A stretch of 64,000 nt of DNA, from assembly GCF_013033515.1 (NCBI RefSeq), contig NZ_WQEG01000002.1, positions 372,001-436,000 of the forward strand, in the 5' to 3' direction. Made by a program: the position numbers and the translations under genes. Positions 25,806-37,940 of the stretch are shown here, piece after piece; positions within the stretch are counted from its first letter, which is position 1, and each line of letters begins with the position of its first letter. This stretch comes from Ruegeria sp. HKCCA6707 (GTDB lineage: Bacteria > Pseudomonadota > Alphaproteobacteria > Rhodobacterales > Rhodobacteraceae). Under the pieces are notes generated by a model. That model had not been told where the DNA came from. It did no database searches and saw nothing but the letters and a program-made list of their open reading frames with translations.

Positions 25806-27545
25806 TCAGTCGAAATCGGGCTCGTCCCGATGCAGGTCACGCACGGCATAAGCTGTGTCTTGGGCCTTACGCAATGTCCATCGGATGCGCGTCGCATACT
25901 CCATTGCGCGCGCAGAGAGAACGATCTGTTTTGTCGCGCGGGGCTTTAAGCGGCCTTTTTCCAGGTAAACACTTGGTTCCAAAGATAACTTTCCACCACC
26001 ATCATGACGGAAAACCCAGATCTCACCGCTTTTGAGCGCCATCGAGACAGCCGCACCACCCAGATCAAGCGCTGCATCCACGTCGGGATGCAGGTGCAGG
26101 CGGATGTCAAAGGCCACGCCCTGACGGCCAGAACTGTCCAGCGCCCGCTCGAATTGACGCTTGGCTTTGTCATTGGCTGTCAGCAAAATATCCTCGACCG
26201 CCAACTCTCGACCGTCAAAGCGCAGCTCAAAGGTGCGCGCATGGGTCAGGCCAAACACCGCATTGTACCCATCATGCCCGGCTGTCAGCCTTGCGCCTTC
26301 GTAAGCTCCCTCAAGCTCGACCGGTACGTTTCGCGGACCATCTACCAACGCTTCATAGTCCGAACCCTTGATGGGGTCGGCAAGCCGCGCGCTGGAATAC
26401 CCGTCAACGCAAAGCGTCGAATGCGACGGCGTCGCGCGTCCGGCCCGGCGCCATTCCCGTCCAAAGCTTGTGCCTGATCCGCAGTTCACGATTAACGGCC
26501 TGCGTCCCGAGGTCAGCTCGAACGCAAGGGTCGATGCGTGGCCGTTATACGACGCCGTACCCGTTGGCGGTGGGCTTGCGTCGATAATAACCGTCGTCCG
26601 CGCCGCCGAAAGGCGCGCAAATCCCATCGCAAGGGCATCGGAATGCTTGTGCTTTACCCCGCTTTGCGCCAGCGCCTGATCCAGCCGCCCTTCGACACCG
26701 CGCCCACCGCCGTGAAACCGACCCAACGCTCCATCCGCGTGACGCAGGTTGCGCAAAGTTGGCGCGATGCGTCGGATCGCATCGGTCTGGGCTGCCGGTG
26801 TGCCGCGTCCGACCTCGCTCAGCGCCGCCGAGGTCCAGGACAGGAGGGTGAATACCTCCAACAGCTCTTCAGGGTTGCGGGTCGGGATCCCGCCCTGCTT
26901 GTCGATCTGGCGTCCGCATTCCTTTGCCAAAACCCGCAAGGCCGGGTCTGCAAAAGCCTCGAGTCCCTCAAGCGCCAGCCCGGAATGGACCAAACCGGCC
27001 AGGGCCTCGAACCGGGGCAAACCTGGATTGGCGGCCTTCCACCGTTTTGACAGAAACCAGGATTGTTGCGCCAGCGACCGAAAGAACTGTTTGCTTTGCT
27101 GCTCATCGGCACCACGCAACAGGAAAATCGCGTGGTTGATCCAGCGGGTCACCCGGCGGCCGGTCAGGTCAGGCGCCCAGCCCGGACCCATGCCCTTGCC
27201 ATGAGCGTCAATCCAACCCCAGACCCAGCGCTGCGCCTTTTCACGCGCGCGCATGTCGCCAACTGCGGCCAGATCATCCAGCCAGGTAAACCCTTGGCGC
27301 TCATCCTCGAACTCGGCATTTGGGGCGGCCACATCCCATAGCCCGGTGTCTTCGGCCTCGACCAGATACCCCGAAAACAGCAGGTTTCCAGCCACCAATT
27401 GCCGCCCGCGTGCATAGGACCCAACGGTGCGCGGTTCGGGCTGCACCACAAACCCCGACGCCGGTCTCTGCCGCTGAGCCAGCCGTGCGTAGAGCCGGTT
27501 CTGAAACCGTGTCCATCGGTTTGCCAAGGTGTCTGACTGTGACAT
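25806..27545 (-). CDS. heparinase II/III family protein
   Basis: 579 residues without an obvious signal peptide. A helical N-terminal alpha/alpha toroid (to about 290) includes [20 protein letters not shown] and [19 protein letters not shown]. The heparinase II/III-like beta domain follows, with [36 protein letters not shown] and [19 protein letters not shown]. The family cleaves acidic polysaccharides by beta-elimination. The gene sits 23 bases upstream of purH and downstream of rsmB, a conserved neighbourhood in this group. Substrate unknown. Confidence 0.9.
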   Translation of the reverse strand: MSQSDTLANRWTRFQNRLYARLAQRQRPASGFVVQPEPRTVGSYARGRQLVAGNLLFSGYLVEAEDTGLWDVAAPNAEFEDERQGFTWLDDLAAVGDMRAREKAQRWVWGWIDAHGKGMGPGWAPDLTGRRVTRWINHAIFLLRGADEQQSKQFFRSLAQQSWFLSKRWKAANPGLPRFEALAGLVHSGLALEGLEAFADPALRVLAKECGRQIDKQGGIPTRNPEELLEVFTLLSWTSAALSEVGRGTPAAQTDAIRRIAPTLRNLRHADGALGRFHGGGRGVEGRLDQALAQSGVKHKHSDALAMGFARLSAARTTVIIDASPPPTGTASYNGHASTLAFELTSGRRPLIVNCGSGTSFGREWRRAGRATPSHSTLCVDGYSSARLADPIKGSDYEALVDGPRNVPVELEGAYEGARLTAGHDGYNAVFGLTHARTFELRFDGRELAVEDILLTANDKAKRQFERALDSSGRQGVAFDIRLHLHPDVDAALDLGGAAVSMALKSGEIWVFRHDGGGKLSLEPSVYLEKGRLKPRATKQIVLSARAMEYATRIRWTLRKAQDTAYAVRDLHRDEPDFD

Positions 27546-27633
27546 GTCGATTGTTACTCTGCCCCCGACGCTCTGCTGGCGCGTGACCCAACGATAGACG
27601 GGTCAAAAGGTCAAGTCATCGAAAAGCGTGCGT

Positions 27634-28893
27634 TCACTTCGATTTGTTGAGGCAGGCGATGTAAAACCCGTCCATCCCACCGCGTTCGGGCCAATAATCA
27701 GGCCGCAAACGCAGACCGCCCTCATCGGTGATCCAGGCCGGGTCCACCCCTGAAATGTCCAGCGCCTTGCGATCAATCTGCGCGTTGGGAAACTGTTCCA
27801 ACGCCTCTTCGATCTGCACTTCGCCCTCGTCGGGCAGCAGAGAACAGGTGCAATAGACCAGCCGCCCGCCCGGTTTCAGCAGACCCCATGTATGGCTCAG
27901 CATCCGGGCCTGCAAATCAATGAGCCCGCCAAATTCCGAACCGTCCTTGGCGAATGGCAGGTCGGGATGGCGGCGAATGGTGCCAGTGGCGGAACAGGGT
28001 GCATCCAAAAGAATCGCATCGTATTCGCCCTGATGATCCAGCGCGTCGCCAGCAACGACCTTGGCCGACAGATGCGTCCGCGCCAGGTTTTCACGCACAC
28101 GCTCAAGCCGTGCATCCGAGATGTCCAGCGCCGTCACCTCTGCACCGGCTGCTGCGAGTTGCAGGGTTTTGCCACCCGGCGCCGCGCAAAGATCGAGGAT
28201 CTTCTCGCCGGGCTGCGGCGCAAGGACCTGCACCGGCAAAGCCGCCGCCGCATCCTGCACCCACCACGCCCCGGCCTCATAGCCCGGCAGCGTTGAGACC
28301 TGCGGAGCATCGCGCAACCGCAGTGATCCGGTGGGCAGCGCCTCACCATCCGGTGCCTGCCCTCCGGGTTTGCAGGTGATATCCAGCGGTGCCGCGTTGA
28401 AATGCGCTTGCTCCATCGCGGCGACGACATCCGCGCCCCAAGCCATCACCAGCGGGTCGCGCAGCCACTCGGGCAATCGCGGAACACGCATTCTGGGCCA
28501 GGCCTCGGGACCCTCAGCCGCGACCTTTCGCAGAACCGCGTTGACCAACCCTTTTAGCCGCCCGTGTTTGCGCGAACGGCTGATGATCTCGACCATCGAG
28601 TTCACTACGCCATGCGCCGCCGCACCGTGGCACAGCTCGACCGTGCCCAGACGCAGCGCGTTGTGGACGGTCAGCGCCGGGGTGCGCTTCAGGTGATTTT
28701 CAAGCAGGCGGTCCGCCCGTTCCAACCCGCGCAGGGTTTCCAGCGTCAGACGCTGCGCACGCGCCCGGTCTTCGGGGTCCAGCCGATCCAGCGCCCCCGC
28801 CGCCAGACATTCCGACAGCAACCTGCCTTCGCCCAGAATCTGATCCAGCAAATAGATCGCGCTGCGTCGCGCCGCTGTTGCGCTGTCGGACAT
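27634..28893 (-). CDS. rsmB: 16S rRNA m5C967 methyltransferase RsmB-like
   Basis: 419 residues from the ATG at 28893, preceded by AAAGG; a start five codons earlier lacks one. The N-terminal NusB-like domain (about 1-135) is followed by a SAM-dependent RsmB/NOP2 domain with ILDLCAAPGGKTLQLAAAGA, VTALDISDARLERV and DAPCSATGTIRRHPD. The catalytic Cys is in VYCTCSLLPDEGE. The start lies 89 bases from the divergent SDHAF4-like gene. Confidence 0.93.
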   Translation of the reverse strand: MSDSATAARRSAIYLLDQILGEGRLLSECLAAGALDRLDPEDRARAQRLTLETLRGLERADRLLENHLKRTPALTVHNALRLGTVELCHGAAAHGVVNSMVEIISRSRKHGRLKGLVNAVLRKVAAEGPEAWPRMRVPRLPEWLRDPLVMAWGADVVAAMEQAHFNAAPLDITCKPGGQAPDGEALPTGSLRLRDAPQVSTLPGYEAGAWWVQDAAAALPVQVLAPQPGEKILDLCAAPGGKTLQLAAAGAEVTALDISDARLERVRENLARTHLSAKVVAGDALDHQGEYDAILLDAPCSATGTIRRHPDLPFAKDGSEFGGLIDLQARMLSHTWGLLKPGGRLVYCTCSLLPDEGEVQIEEALEQFPNAQIDRKALDISGVDPAWITDEGGLRLRPDYWPERGGMDGFYIACLNKSK

Positions 28894-28982
28894 GGATTCG
28901 CCTTTCATGTGACTTGTGCCCGCATTGCCAAAGGCGGTCGCGGGCGTATATCAAGCCCATGCCCGGAAAGGAACCCAATGTC

Positions 28983-29165
28983 ATGACCAACACGCGCAAA
29001 GACCTGCCGCCTGCCGCCCAGCGCGCCTTGGCCGAAGCTGAAGAGCGCCGCCGCAAGGCCGAGGCAGAGGCCAAGGAGCAGCCAAAGGAATTGGGCGGTC
29101 GCGACGGACCCGACCCTGCGCGCTATGGCGATTGGGAAAAGAAGGGCATCGCTGTCGACTTTTGA
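28983..29165 (+). CDS. DUF1674 / SDHAF4-like succinate dehydrogenase assembly protein
   Basis: 60 residues from the ATG at 28983, with AAAGGAAC upstream. The first half is charged and helical. The C-terminal motif GGRDGPDPARYGDWEKKGIA followed by VDF is the hallmark of DUF1674, related to the mitochondrial factor Sdh8/SDHAF4 that protects and assembles flavinylated SdhA. The sdh genes are not in this window. The codon after IAVDF is the stop, as in the family. Confidence 0.88.
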   Translation: MTNTRKDLPPAAQRALAEAEERRRKAEAEAKEQPKELGGRDGPDPARYGDWEKKGIAVDF

Positions 29166-29197
29166 TCGGGCAAATCAGGCACGATCTGTTATCGTGA

Positions 29198-30944
<1,747 letters not shown>

Positions 30945-30948
<4 letters not shown>

Positions 30949-31613
30949 GCGACCAAGCGGCCCTGATGTGCCGCACCGCGCCGAGCAATCCAGATCTGAA
31001 CCGCCAGCAGATACGGGACGAAAAACGCGAAATTCTGCACCAGATCGAAGGGCCCCAGAAAGTCGGGCTGTGAGCCGAGCCCCCCGGTCAACAGATACCA
31101 CAGCGTATAATGCACCCGGTAAAGCCAGGACCCCAATGCCAACCAGAACAGGTGCAACCCCCAGGCCCAATGACCTGCGCGATCACCGCTCAGCGCCATG
31201 CGCGCCACCATCAGGGCGGATGTGAACAGGCAAAGGCCATAGAGAAAAAACGCAACCGACATCACCGGGCCGCCAATCGTTCCACGCAGCGGGATATAGG
31301 TCATTCCGGCCAGAGCCGTGACCAGCGCCAAGGCAACGAGGCTTGCTCCTAATGCGCGATGAAACCGCGTAAATCGCAGCCGGATGGGTTTCAGCAGCTG
31401 CAATGGCACCAGAGCTACCAGTAACGTCCCCGCAATGATATGTACGATCATGGCCGCGTTGCCGACGCTGGCGTCAGGCACGAACAGATAGCTTTCGCCC
31501 TGCGACATACCGGTAAGCACCATGCCAAACCCGTGCAAAACAAGGGGCAGCAAGGTCAGGTAGAAGATGACCAGTAAGGTGCCGGTTATCAGACGTGTTT
31601 TCAGGCTCTGCAT
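30945..31613 (-). CDS. DUF2306-like membrane protein
   Basis: 222 residues with six or seven hydrophobic segments. HIIAGTLLVALVPLQLL and FHRALGASLVALALVTALAG resemble DUF2306, a membrane family with conserved His residues reminiscent of heme-binding four-helix proteins. It is convergent with the phosphonate gene pair and overlaps its end by 4 bases. No functional assignment. Confidence 0.75.
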
Positions 31614-31652
31614 AAACCAAGCTTAGCGCAGGGGTCTGGCGCGTCCATGGCG

Positions 31653-32462
31653 TTACAGGCCCAGCACATCCACCATGTCGTATTGACCCGGTGCCTTACC
31701 CTGCCCCCACAGCGCCGCCTTTAACGCCCCACGGGCAAAGATGGCGCGGTCGGTGGCCAGATGACGTAGGACGATGCGTTCTCCGGGCGCGGCAAACAGG
31801 ACATCATGCTCTCCCACGATGTCGCCGCCACGAATGGCGTGAAAGCCGATATCGCCGCGTTTGCGTGCGCCGGTGATGCCGTCGCGGGCACGGTCTGCCA
31901 CATCCACCAACTTGACACCGCGCCCTTCAGCTGCGGCCTCGCCCAGCATCAAGGCAGTGCCCGAGGGCGCGTCGACCTTGTGGTGATGATGGCCTTCGAT
32001 CACCTCGATATCGAAATCCTCGTCCAGCGCTGCGGCGACCTTTTTGGTCAGCTGTACCAGCAGGTTGACCCCGAGGCTCATATTGCCCGCCCGCACGATC
32101 ACCGCATGGCGTGACGCAGGCTCGAGCGCTTCGATCTGCTCCTCGGTCATGCCGGTCGTGCCGATGACATGCACACAGCGAGCCTGTGCGGCCAGGGCGG
32201 CAAATTCCAAGGTTGCCTCGGGCGCGGTAAAGTCGATCACCGCCTGCGCCTGTGCAAACGCCTCCAACGGATCATCGGTCACGGTGACACCCAGCGCCGG
32301 ACCGCCCATGGCGACGCCCACGTCCTGACCGACCCAGTCGTGACCGGCGCGTTCGACCACGCCCACCAGACGCGCCTGATCGCTGTCTGTCACGGTTTTG
32401 ATCAGCATCTGCCCCATACGGCCCGAAGCCCCTGTGATAACGATCCCCGGTATATGGGTCAT
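31653..32462 (-). CDS. dapB: 4-hydroxy-tetrahydrodipicolinate reductase
   Basis: 269 residues from the ATG at 32462, with AAGGGAAC 8 bases upstream; the frame extends ten codons further without a site. The NAD(P)-binding motif is [14 protein letters not shown]. The substrate motif [16 protein letters not shown] is intact, with [16 protein letters not shown] and the C-terminal [14 protein letters not shown]. It makes tetrahydrodipicolinate for lysine and peptidoglycan diaminopimelate. Divergent from rbfA by 90 bases. Confidence 0.96.
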   Translation of the reverse strand: MTHIPGIVITGASGRMGQMLIKTVTDSDQARLVGVVERAGHDWVGQDVGVAMGGPALGVTVTDDPLEAFAQAQAVIDFTAPEATLEFAALAAQARCVHVIGTTGMTEEQIEALEPASRHAVIVRAGNMSLGVNLLVQLTKKVAAALDEDFDIEVIEGHHHHKVDAPSGTALMLGEAAAEGRGVKLVDVADRARDGITGARKRGDIGFHAIRGGDIVGEHDVLFAAPGERIVLRHLATDRAIFARGALKAALWGQGKAPGQYDMVDVLGL

Positions 32463-32552
32463 GGCGATGTTCCCTTGCTGCAGTTCGCTCAAAGCCTCCT
32501 ACCCCGTTCGCGCCCGCTTGGCAAAGCCCCGCTTTGCGCTTAGATCGGGGGC

Positions 32553-32948
32553 ATGGCTAAGAACAAATTTCACGATGGCCCCGGCCCGTCCCAACGACAA
32601 CTGCGTGTCGGCGAACTGATCCGCCGCACCCTGTCCGAGGTTCTGGCACGCGGAGATGTCCATGACCCCGACCTGAACCGCATGTCGATTACCGTGGGCG
32701 AGGTACGCACATCGCCCGATCTGAAGATCGCCACCGCCTATGTGCTGCCCTTGGGTGGCAAGGGGCAAGAGGATGTGATCGACCTGCTGGCGCGCAACAA
32801 GGGCGAGCTGCGGCGCGCGGTCGGAAAGAAGGTCGGCCTGAAGTTCTCGCCCGATCTGCGGTTCCGGCTGGATGATACGTTCGACCGGATGGACGACACC
32901 CGCCGCATGTTCGAACAGGACGCGGTGCGCCGCGATCTGGACGAGTGA
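32553..32948 (+). CDS. rbfA: 30S ribosome-binding factor RbfA
   Basis: 131 residues. The KH-like RbfA fold shows [37 protein letters not shown] and [20 protein letters not shown], then DDTFDRMD. It acts in maturation of the 16S rRNA 5' end and cold adaptation. It begins the dispersed rbfA-truB-rpsO-pnp set. Its TGA overlaps the GTG start of the next gene. Confidence 0.96.
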   Translation: MAKNKFHDGPGPSQRQLRVGELIRRTLSEVLARGDVHDPDLNRMSITVGEVRTSPDLKIATAYVLPLGGKGQEDVIDLLARNKGELRRAVGKKVGLKFSPDLRFRLDDTFDRMDDTRRMFEQDAVRRDLDE

Positions 32949-33685
32949 TCCGCACGTTTGTCATCCTTGGCGCTGTCCTTTGGGCCGCGCAAGCGGGTGC
33001 GGTTACCTGCGAAAGACAGACCTATGCGGACAAGCGCTATACCATTTGCGAAGTGGATGGCGCAGCCGATCTGCGTCTGTTTCTGAATGATGAAGACGGT
33101 GCGGTTTTGGGTCATTTCTCGTCAGTGAACGAAGTTTTGGCGCCGCAAGGCAAACGGCTGGCCTTTGCGATGAACGCGGGCATGTATCATGATGACCGGT
33201 CGCCTGTGGGTCACTATGTCGAAGACGGCCACGAACAGATGCGCGTGATCGCCAATCCCGGCCCCGGTAATTTTGGCTTGCTGCCCAACGGTGTGTTCTG
33301 CATCCGCGACGGGCGCGCCGACGTTTTTGAAACGTTGGCGTTCCTTGATCAGGCGCCACAATGCCGGTTTGCCAGCCAATCCGGACCCATGCTGGTGATC
33401 GACGGAGAGCTGCATCCAAGGTTTCTGCCCGATTCGACCTCGCGCTTTGTGCGCAATGGTGTCGGCACCAGTGCGGATGGGTCTCGTGTCGTATTCGCTT
33501 TGTCCGAAGACGCCGTCACCTTTCACGAGTTCGGTAGCCTGTTTCGCGACGTGATCGGCACCCCGAACGCGTTGTTCTTTGATGGCAATATCTCTCGTAT
33601 GTATGACCGTGCCAGCAACCGGTCGGATGCCGGGTTTTCGCTGGGCCCGATTGTCGGCGTAGTCGAAGACTCGCCGGGAAATTGA
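32945..33685 (+). CDS. phosphodiester glycosidase (NAGPA/DUF2233) domain protein
   Basis: 246 residues from a GTG at 32945 that overlaps the rbfA stop. A signal peptide ([19 protein letters not shown]) is followed by a NAGPA-like domain with [41 protein letters not shown] and DALFFDGN-type sequence ([14 protein letters not shown]). The family includes phosphodiester alpha-GlcNAcases. The mature protein is likely periplasmic. Translational coupling to rbfA is conserved-looking but functionally unexplained. Confidence 0.85.
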   Translation: MIRTFVILGAVLWAAQAGAVTCERQTYADKRYTICEVDGAADLRLFLNDEDGAVLGHFSSVNEVLAPQGKRLAFAMNAGMYHDDRSPVGHYVEDGHEQMRVIANPGPGNFGLLPNGVFCIRDGRADVFETLAFLDQAPQCRFASQSGPMLVIDGELHPRFLPDSTSRFVRNGVGTSADGSRVVFALSEDAVTFHEFGSLFRDVIGTPNALFFDGNISRMYDRASNRSDAGFSLGPIVGVVEDSPGN

Positions 33686-33739
33686 CAGCGGAAGAGTGAT
33701 CCGCTAACCCGCCCGCCTTAGCAAAGATCAAGGTGCAGA

Positions 33740-34648
33740 ATGGGACGCAAGCGCAAGGGCCGCGACATTTCCGGTTGGCTGGTGGTAGACAAGCCCGCGG
33801 GCATGACCTCAACCGCCGTGGTCAACAAGGTGCGCTGGGCGATGGACGCGAAAAAGGCGGGCCACGCGGGTACGCTGGATCCCGAAGCAACCGGCGTTCT
33901 GGCTGTGGCGCTGGGTGAGGCGACCAAGACCGTTCCCTATATCACCGACGCTTTAAAGGCCTACACCTTCACCGTGCGTTTGGGTCAGGCCACAAACACC
34001 GATGATGCCGAAGGCGAAGTGATCGCGCACAGCGATGCGCGCCCGTCGGATGATCAGATCAAACAAGCGCTGGGCCCGTTTCTGGGTGAGATCATGCAGG
34101 TCCCGCCCAAATTCTCAGCCGTGAAGATCGACGGGCAACGTGCCTATAAGTTGGCCCGCGAGGGCGAGGATGTGGACGTGGCCGCCCGCCCGCTTTGGGT
34201 TGAGGAACTGGTTCTGATCGACCGCCCCGACCCCGACCACGTGGTGCTTGAGATGACCTGTGGCAAAGGCGGTTATGTCCGCTCGATTGCACGGGATCTG
34301 GGCGAGGCGTTGGGCTGTCACGGCCACGTCAAGGAACTGCGTCGCATCTGGTCCGGCCCATTCGAGGTACAAGATGGTCTGTCCATCGAACAGATCGACG
34401 AAATGGCCAAGACCAAAGCGCTCGACGAGTACCTGCACCCGTTGGAAACCGGTCTGGTAGACCTGCCCGAGCTGAAATGCACGCCCGAAAGCGCCACACG
34501 CCTGCGCAACGGCAATCCGGGCATGGTGCTGGCCAGTGACGTGGACTATGGCGACGAAGCCTGGGCCTCGCTGGAGGGCAAGGCGGTGGCGGTCGGCGTC
34601 TACAAATCGGGCGAGCTGCACCCAAGCCGCGTCTTTGTCACCAGTTGA
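33740..34648 (+). CDS. truB: tRNA pseudouridine(55) synthase
   Basis: 302 residues. [13 protein letters not shown] and the catalytic Asp motif [14 protein letters not shown] are intact, with [39 protein letters not shown] and [16 protein letters not shown]. It forms pseudouridine 55 in the T loop of tRNAs. AAGGTG precedes the ATG. It is 54 bases downstream of the glycosidase gene and convergent with the PLP decarboxylase. Confidence 0.96.
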   Translation: MGRKRKGRDISGWLVVDKPAGMTSTAVVNKVRWAMDAKKAGHAGTLDPEATGVLAVALGEATKTVPYITDALKAYTFTVRLGQATNTDDAEGEVIAHSDARPSDDQIKQALGPFLGEIMQVPPKFSAVKIDGQRAYKLAREGEDVDVAARPLWVEELVLIDRPDPDHVVLEMTCGKGGYVRSIARDLGEALGCHGHVKELRRIWSGPFEVQDGLSIEQIDEMAKTKALDEYLHPLETGLVDLPELKCTPESATRLRNGNPGMVLASDVDYGDEAWASLEGKAVAVGVYKSGELHPSRVFVTS

Positions 34649-34654
34649 GCCGAG

Positions 34655-36103
34655 TCAGGCCGCCTGACGCAGCTGATGGCCCAACCGCGAAACCTCGGAC
34701 ACCAAAAGCTCCAGATCCTGCGCCTGGGTGCGGTGATTGTTGACCGCCACCCGCAGGCAGTGTTCACCCCGCACGGTTGTGTCTGACAGCACGGCAGTGC
34801 CTAGCTCTTGCAGGCATAGCATGATCTCGGTGTTGACCGCGCGTAGCGCCTCGGGGCTGAGCCCGCCGGGATCATAGCGGAAACAGACGATGTTGATGTT
34901 GGTGGGGAACATCAGGGCGAGGTCACTTTCAGCCTCGATCAGAGACGTCAGAACCTGTGCCTTTTCGATATCCTGATCGATCAGCCGGCCGAATTTCTGC
35001 ACCCCGTGCTCGCGCAGCGACATCCAGACCTTGAGCGCGCGAAACCCGCGCGAGGTTTGCAGGCCATAATCATGCAAGAACGCAGCTCCGGCCACCCCCC
35101 TTGTCTGCGGTTTGAGGTATTCGGGCGTCAGGGTAAACGAGGCATGGTGCGCATCGTGATCTCGGACCAAGGCGCAGCCGACTTCAAAGGGCGCGTGCAG
35201 CCATTTATGCGGGTCCAGCGCCACCGAATCCGCGCGTTCGATGCCTTTGACCCGCCAGCTGTTGTCATGGGCAATCGCGATCAAAGCGCCAATGCACCCG
35301 TCCACATGAAACCACAGGCCTTCAGCCTCGCAGAAATCGGCAATCGCGTTCAGGTCATCTATGGCACCGGTGTTCACGGTTCCCGCCGTTGCAATCACAC
35401 AGGCCGGGGCGAACCCGTCCGCTCGATCCTGCGCCAGCATGCCCGCCAATTCACCAAGATCCATGGTCAGATCATCGCGCGTCGGAACGCGGCGCAGCGC
35501 CTTATTGCCAAGGCCAATCGTTTCCAGTGATTTCTGGTGGCAGCTGTGGATCTGGTCTGACCCGTAATAGCGCAGCGGGCGTTCTATCGCGGCGACGCCC
35601 TCTTCGCGGATATCGATCCCCGATTTCACGTTTCGCGCCACGGTCAGGCCGATCATGTTCGCGACGCTGCCGCCACTCACCAAGGTACCGCTGGCCCCTT
35701 CCGGCAGCCCGATCATCTCGCGCAGCCAATCCACTACCTGCCGGTCGATCAACGCTGCTGCGTGGTTGCCACCCCCCAGGTTCGAGCCCTGAATGGCGGC
35801 CAGAAAATCGGCCATCGCGCCGGTGAAATTGCTGGCCCCCATATACCAGCCCCAGAACCGGGGATGGATATTGCCCATCGGGTACTGCATCACCTGCGTT
35901 GTCACATCCTCCATCAGGTCGCCCATCGGCATCCCCTGTTGTGGTGCAGGGGTTTCGAACCCTCGGCGGATCTCGGGCGGCATGTCCTGCCAGATCGGGC
36001 GGTCCCGCACATCGCGCGTATGGTCCAGCGCCATGTCCAGCATTTCATGCGCCAGTTTGCGGGTCTCTTCCCAATCGGACGGGTCCAGTGTTTCAAATGC
36101 CAT
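34655..36103 (-). CDS. PLP-dependent decarboxylase of the aromatic/glutamate group (DDC family)
   Basis: 482 residues, fold type I. The Schiff-base lysine is in ALDPHKWLHAPFEVGCALV; other motifs are GVLVSGGSVANMIGL-type (GASGTLVSGGSVANMIGLTV), IATAGTVNTGAIDDL and WFHVDGCIGAL. The closest characterised groups are aromatic-L-amino-acid and tyrosine decarboxylases, but specificity cannot be read by eye. A GGGGGAAG site precedes the ATG. It interrupts the usual truB-rpsO proximity and is convergent with truB (6-base gap). Confidence 0.88.
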   Translation of the reverse strand: MAFETLDPSDWEETRKLAHEMLDMALDHTRDVRDRPIWQDMPPEIRRGFETPAPQQGMPMGDLMEDVTTQVMQYPMGNIHPRFWGWYMGASNFTGAMADFLAAIQGSNLGGGNHAAALIDRQVVDWLREMIGLPEGASGTLVSGGSVANMIGLTVARNVKSGIDIREEGVAAIERPLRYYGSDQIHSCHQKSLETIGLGNKALRRVPTRDDLTMDLGELAGMLAQDRADGFAPACVIATAGTVNTGAIDDLNAIADFCEAEGLWFHVDGCIGALIAIAHDNSWRVKGIERADSVALDPHKWLHAPFEVGCALVRDHDAHHASFTLTPEYLKPQTRGVAGAAFLHDYGLQTSRGFRALKVWMSLREHGVQKFGRLIDQDIEKAQVLTSLIEAESDLALMFPTNINIVCFRYDPGGLSPEALRAVNTEIMLCLQELGTAVLSDTTVRGEHCLRVAVNNHRTQAQDLELLVSEVSRLGHQLRQAA

Positions 36104-36210
36104 TGCTTCCCCCCCAGAAAACGCGGATTAAATGTCAGCACGATAGCACAAGCGCGCGTTTGTAACATCTGCCCTTGTCATCACCGACCAAACCGGCGAA
36201 ACCCATTGCG

Positions 36211-36714
36211 ATGATCACCCGCTCCCACACCAAAGGCGACGCACCTTCGACCGCCGTTTATTCCGATTGCGAGGCCTATCGCTATAGCTTGACCCGCGTT
36301 TGGGATCCTGCCGGACGCAGGGCGCTGTTCGTGATGCTGAACCCTTCGACCGCGACCGAGGTGCAAAACGATCCCACGGTCGAGCGGTGCGAGCGGCGTG
36401 CCCGCGCGCTGGGGTTCGGCGCGTTTCAGGTGACCAATATCTTTGCCTGGCGCGATACCGACCCACGCAAGATGCGTGCCGCCGTCGATCCAGTGGGGCC
36501 CGAAAATGACGTGGCCATTCTGCAAGGTGTCGCCTGGGCCGATCAGGTGATCGCCGCCTGGGGTACCCATGGCGCACATCTGGAGCGTGGACCAGCGGTC
36601 GAGGCTTTGTTGCGCGACACCGGCCAGCCTCTGTTCCATTTGGGGCTGACCAAAGAGGGGCACCCCAAGCATCCTCTCTATATCGCCTATACCCAACAGC
36701 CAGAGCCTTGGTGA
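36211..36714 (+). CDS. DUF1643 domain protein
   Basis: 167 residues from the ATG at 36211; a TTG 12 codons upstream is also open. The DUF1643 core is clear: YRYSLTRVWDPAGRRALFVM, LNPSTATEVQNDPTVERC, ARALGFGAFQVTNIFAWR and HLGLTKEGHPKHPLY. The family is widespread and unassigned; it appears near nucleotide-related and mobile genes. It is divergent from the PLP decarboxylase by about 107 bases. Confidence 0.85.
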   Translation: MITRSHTKGDAPSTAVYSDCEAYRYSLTRVWDPAGRRALFVMLNPSTATEVQNDPTVERCERRARALGFGAFQVTNIFAWRDTDPRKMRAAVDPVGPENDVAILQGVAWADQVIAAWGTHGAHLERGPAVEALLRDTGQPLFHLGLTKEGHPKHPLYIAYTQQPEPW

Positions 36715-36809
36715 CAAACGGTTAACCAAAGCAGTAACTTAGCTTTGACCCGCCAAGCTGACTGATGGGATAGTCCAGGCTCGGAGCAATGTGCTTTCGG
36801 AGGGTTCCC

Positions 36810-37805
36810 ATGTTCCTGATTGGCTTGTTTGGATTGGCCGCAATTGGCGGCGCCGCTTATGCCATGGGTGACGTGTTCACCACCCAAGAGGCAGAGGATG
36901 ACGATCAGATTGACGAAGGCGAAACCGACGCGCTGACGGAAGGTGAGTTTCTGCAGATCGACGACACCGATCTCGAAGACACCGGGCAGGTCCTGTCGGA
37001 TCATGATGGCCATCTGGTGATCGCCGGGGATGACAGCGATGACGTGATCTCGAGGCAGGACGGCAACGACCAGATCAACGGGTATGAAGGCGACGATCTG
37101 CTGAACGGCGGTGCCGGGAATGATGTGATTCACGGTGCAGAAGGCGATGACCTTCTGATTGGGGATCAGGGCAACGACATCCTTCATGGCGAGAATGGCG
37201 ACGATCATCTGTCTGGATCTGAAGGGGACGACGCCCTTTATGGCCATTTTGGCGATGATGATCTGAACGGCGATACCGGGCAGGATGAGCTGTTTGGCGG
37301 ACACGGCGGTGACATATTGGACGGTGGTGAAGGGGATGATGCGCTGCAAGGCGGTGGCGGGGATGACCACCTCGCTGGTGGCGCAGGCGAAGACGTTCTG
37401 TTTGGCGGCGACGGGGATGACATCCTGTCGGGCACGGATGCGGATCACATCCCCGAAACAGACTTCCTGAACGGTGGCGGAGGCGATGATATATTGCTGG
37501 CCGAGAGCGGTGACGTGGTCACCGGCGGTGCAGGCGCAGATGATATCTACGTCGCCACCGAAGCAGACCAAGACAGTGTCATGATCATGGATTTTGAGGT
37601 TGGCCAGGACAAACTGCTCATCACATGGGACGCGACCGAAACCCCCGAGGTCACGATCGAACAGGATGAAGAAGACACCAACCTGACCCATGTCGCGGTC
37701 GATGGGCAAGACGTGGCACAGCTTTACGGGGCGGAGGGCCTGACCGCTGCGGATATCGAATTCGTGACTGAGGCGCATTTGGATCAGTTCGTGTTCCGAC
37801 CCTGA
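36810..37805 (+). CDS. acidic RTX calcium-binding repeat protein with N-terminal hydrophobic anchor
   Basis: 331 residues from the ATG at 36810, behind GGAGGG. The N-terminus MFLIGLFGLAAIGGAAYAMG is hydrophobic, followed by a very acidic linker (about 25-75). About 15 tandem GGxGxDxLx nonapeptides follow (about 78-235), for example EGDDLLNGGAGNDVIHGA. A C-terminal beta domain ends LDQFVFRP. RTX repeats bind calcium and usually mark type I secretion substrates, but no type I exporter is here. The N-terminal segment could be an anchor or a signal peptide. No enzymatic domain seen. Confidence 0.85.
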   Translation: MFLIGLFGLAAIGGAAYAMGDVFTTQEAEDDDQIDEGETDALTEGEFLQIDDTDLEDTGQVLSDHDGHLVIAGDDSDDVISRQDGNDQINGYEGDDLLNGGAGNDVIHGAEGDDLLIGDQGNDILHGENGDDHLSGSEGDDALYGHFGDDDLNGDTGQDELFGGHGGDILDGGEGDDALQGGGGDDHLAGGAGEDVLFGGDGDDILSGTDADHIPETDFLNGGGGDDILLAESGDVVTGGAGADDIYVATEADQDSVMIMDFEVGQDKLLITWDATETPEVTIEQDEEDTNLTHVAVDGQDVAQLYGAEGLTAADIEFVTEAHLDQFVFRP

Positions 37806-37810
37806 ACCCA

Positions 37811-37839
37811 TTGCCAATTGCAAAAATAGCGCCTATACG
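37811..37839 (+). promoter_or_regulatory. sigma-70-like promoter of rpsO
   Basis: TTGCCA at 37811-37816 and TATACG at 37834-37839 are separated by exactly 17 bases. They lie about 100 bases before the rpsO start and directly after the RTX gene stop. Confidence 0.55.
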
Positions 37840-37846
37840 CGCCCAT

Positions 37847-37871
37847 CCGCATTGGAATCGGTGCGGTTTTT
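37847..37871 (+). promoter_or_regulatory. hairpin with T run in rpsO leader (possible attenuator)
   Basis: CCGCA (37847-37851) pairs with TGCGG (37862-37866) around a 10-base loop and is followed by five T. It sits between the predicted promoter and the rpsO coding sequence. It could attenuate transcription or end readthrough from the RTX gene. The stem is short, so confidence is low. Confidence 0.3.
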
Positions 37872-37940
37872 CTCCATGGGCCTGTGCTGGACGACATCCC
37901 GGCCTGCGCCATCAACTCTAACCTGTCAAAGGAGACCCCG

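Noticed and set aside
36687..37823. 378-codon open frame antisense to the RTX gene, rich in Ile/Val
   Set aside because: The Asp/Gly-rich RTX repeats read backwards naturally give repeated hydrophobic residues; the frame has no signal or domain.
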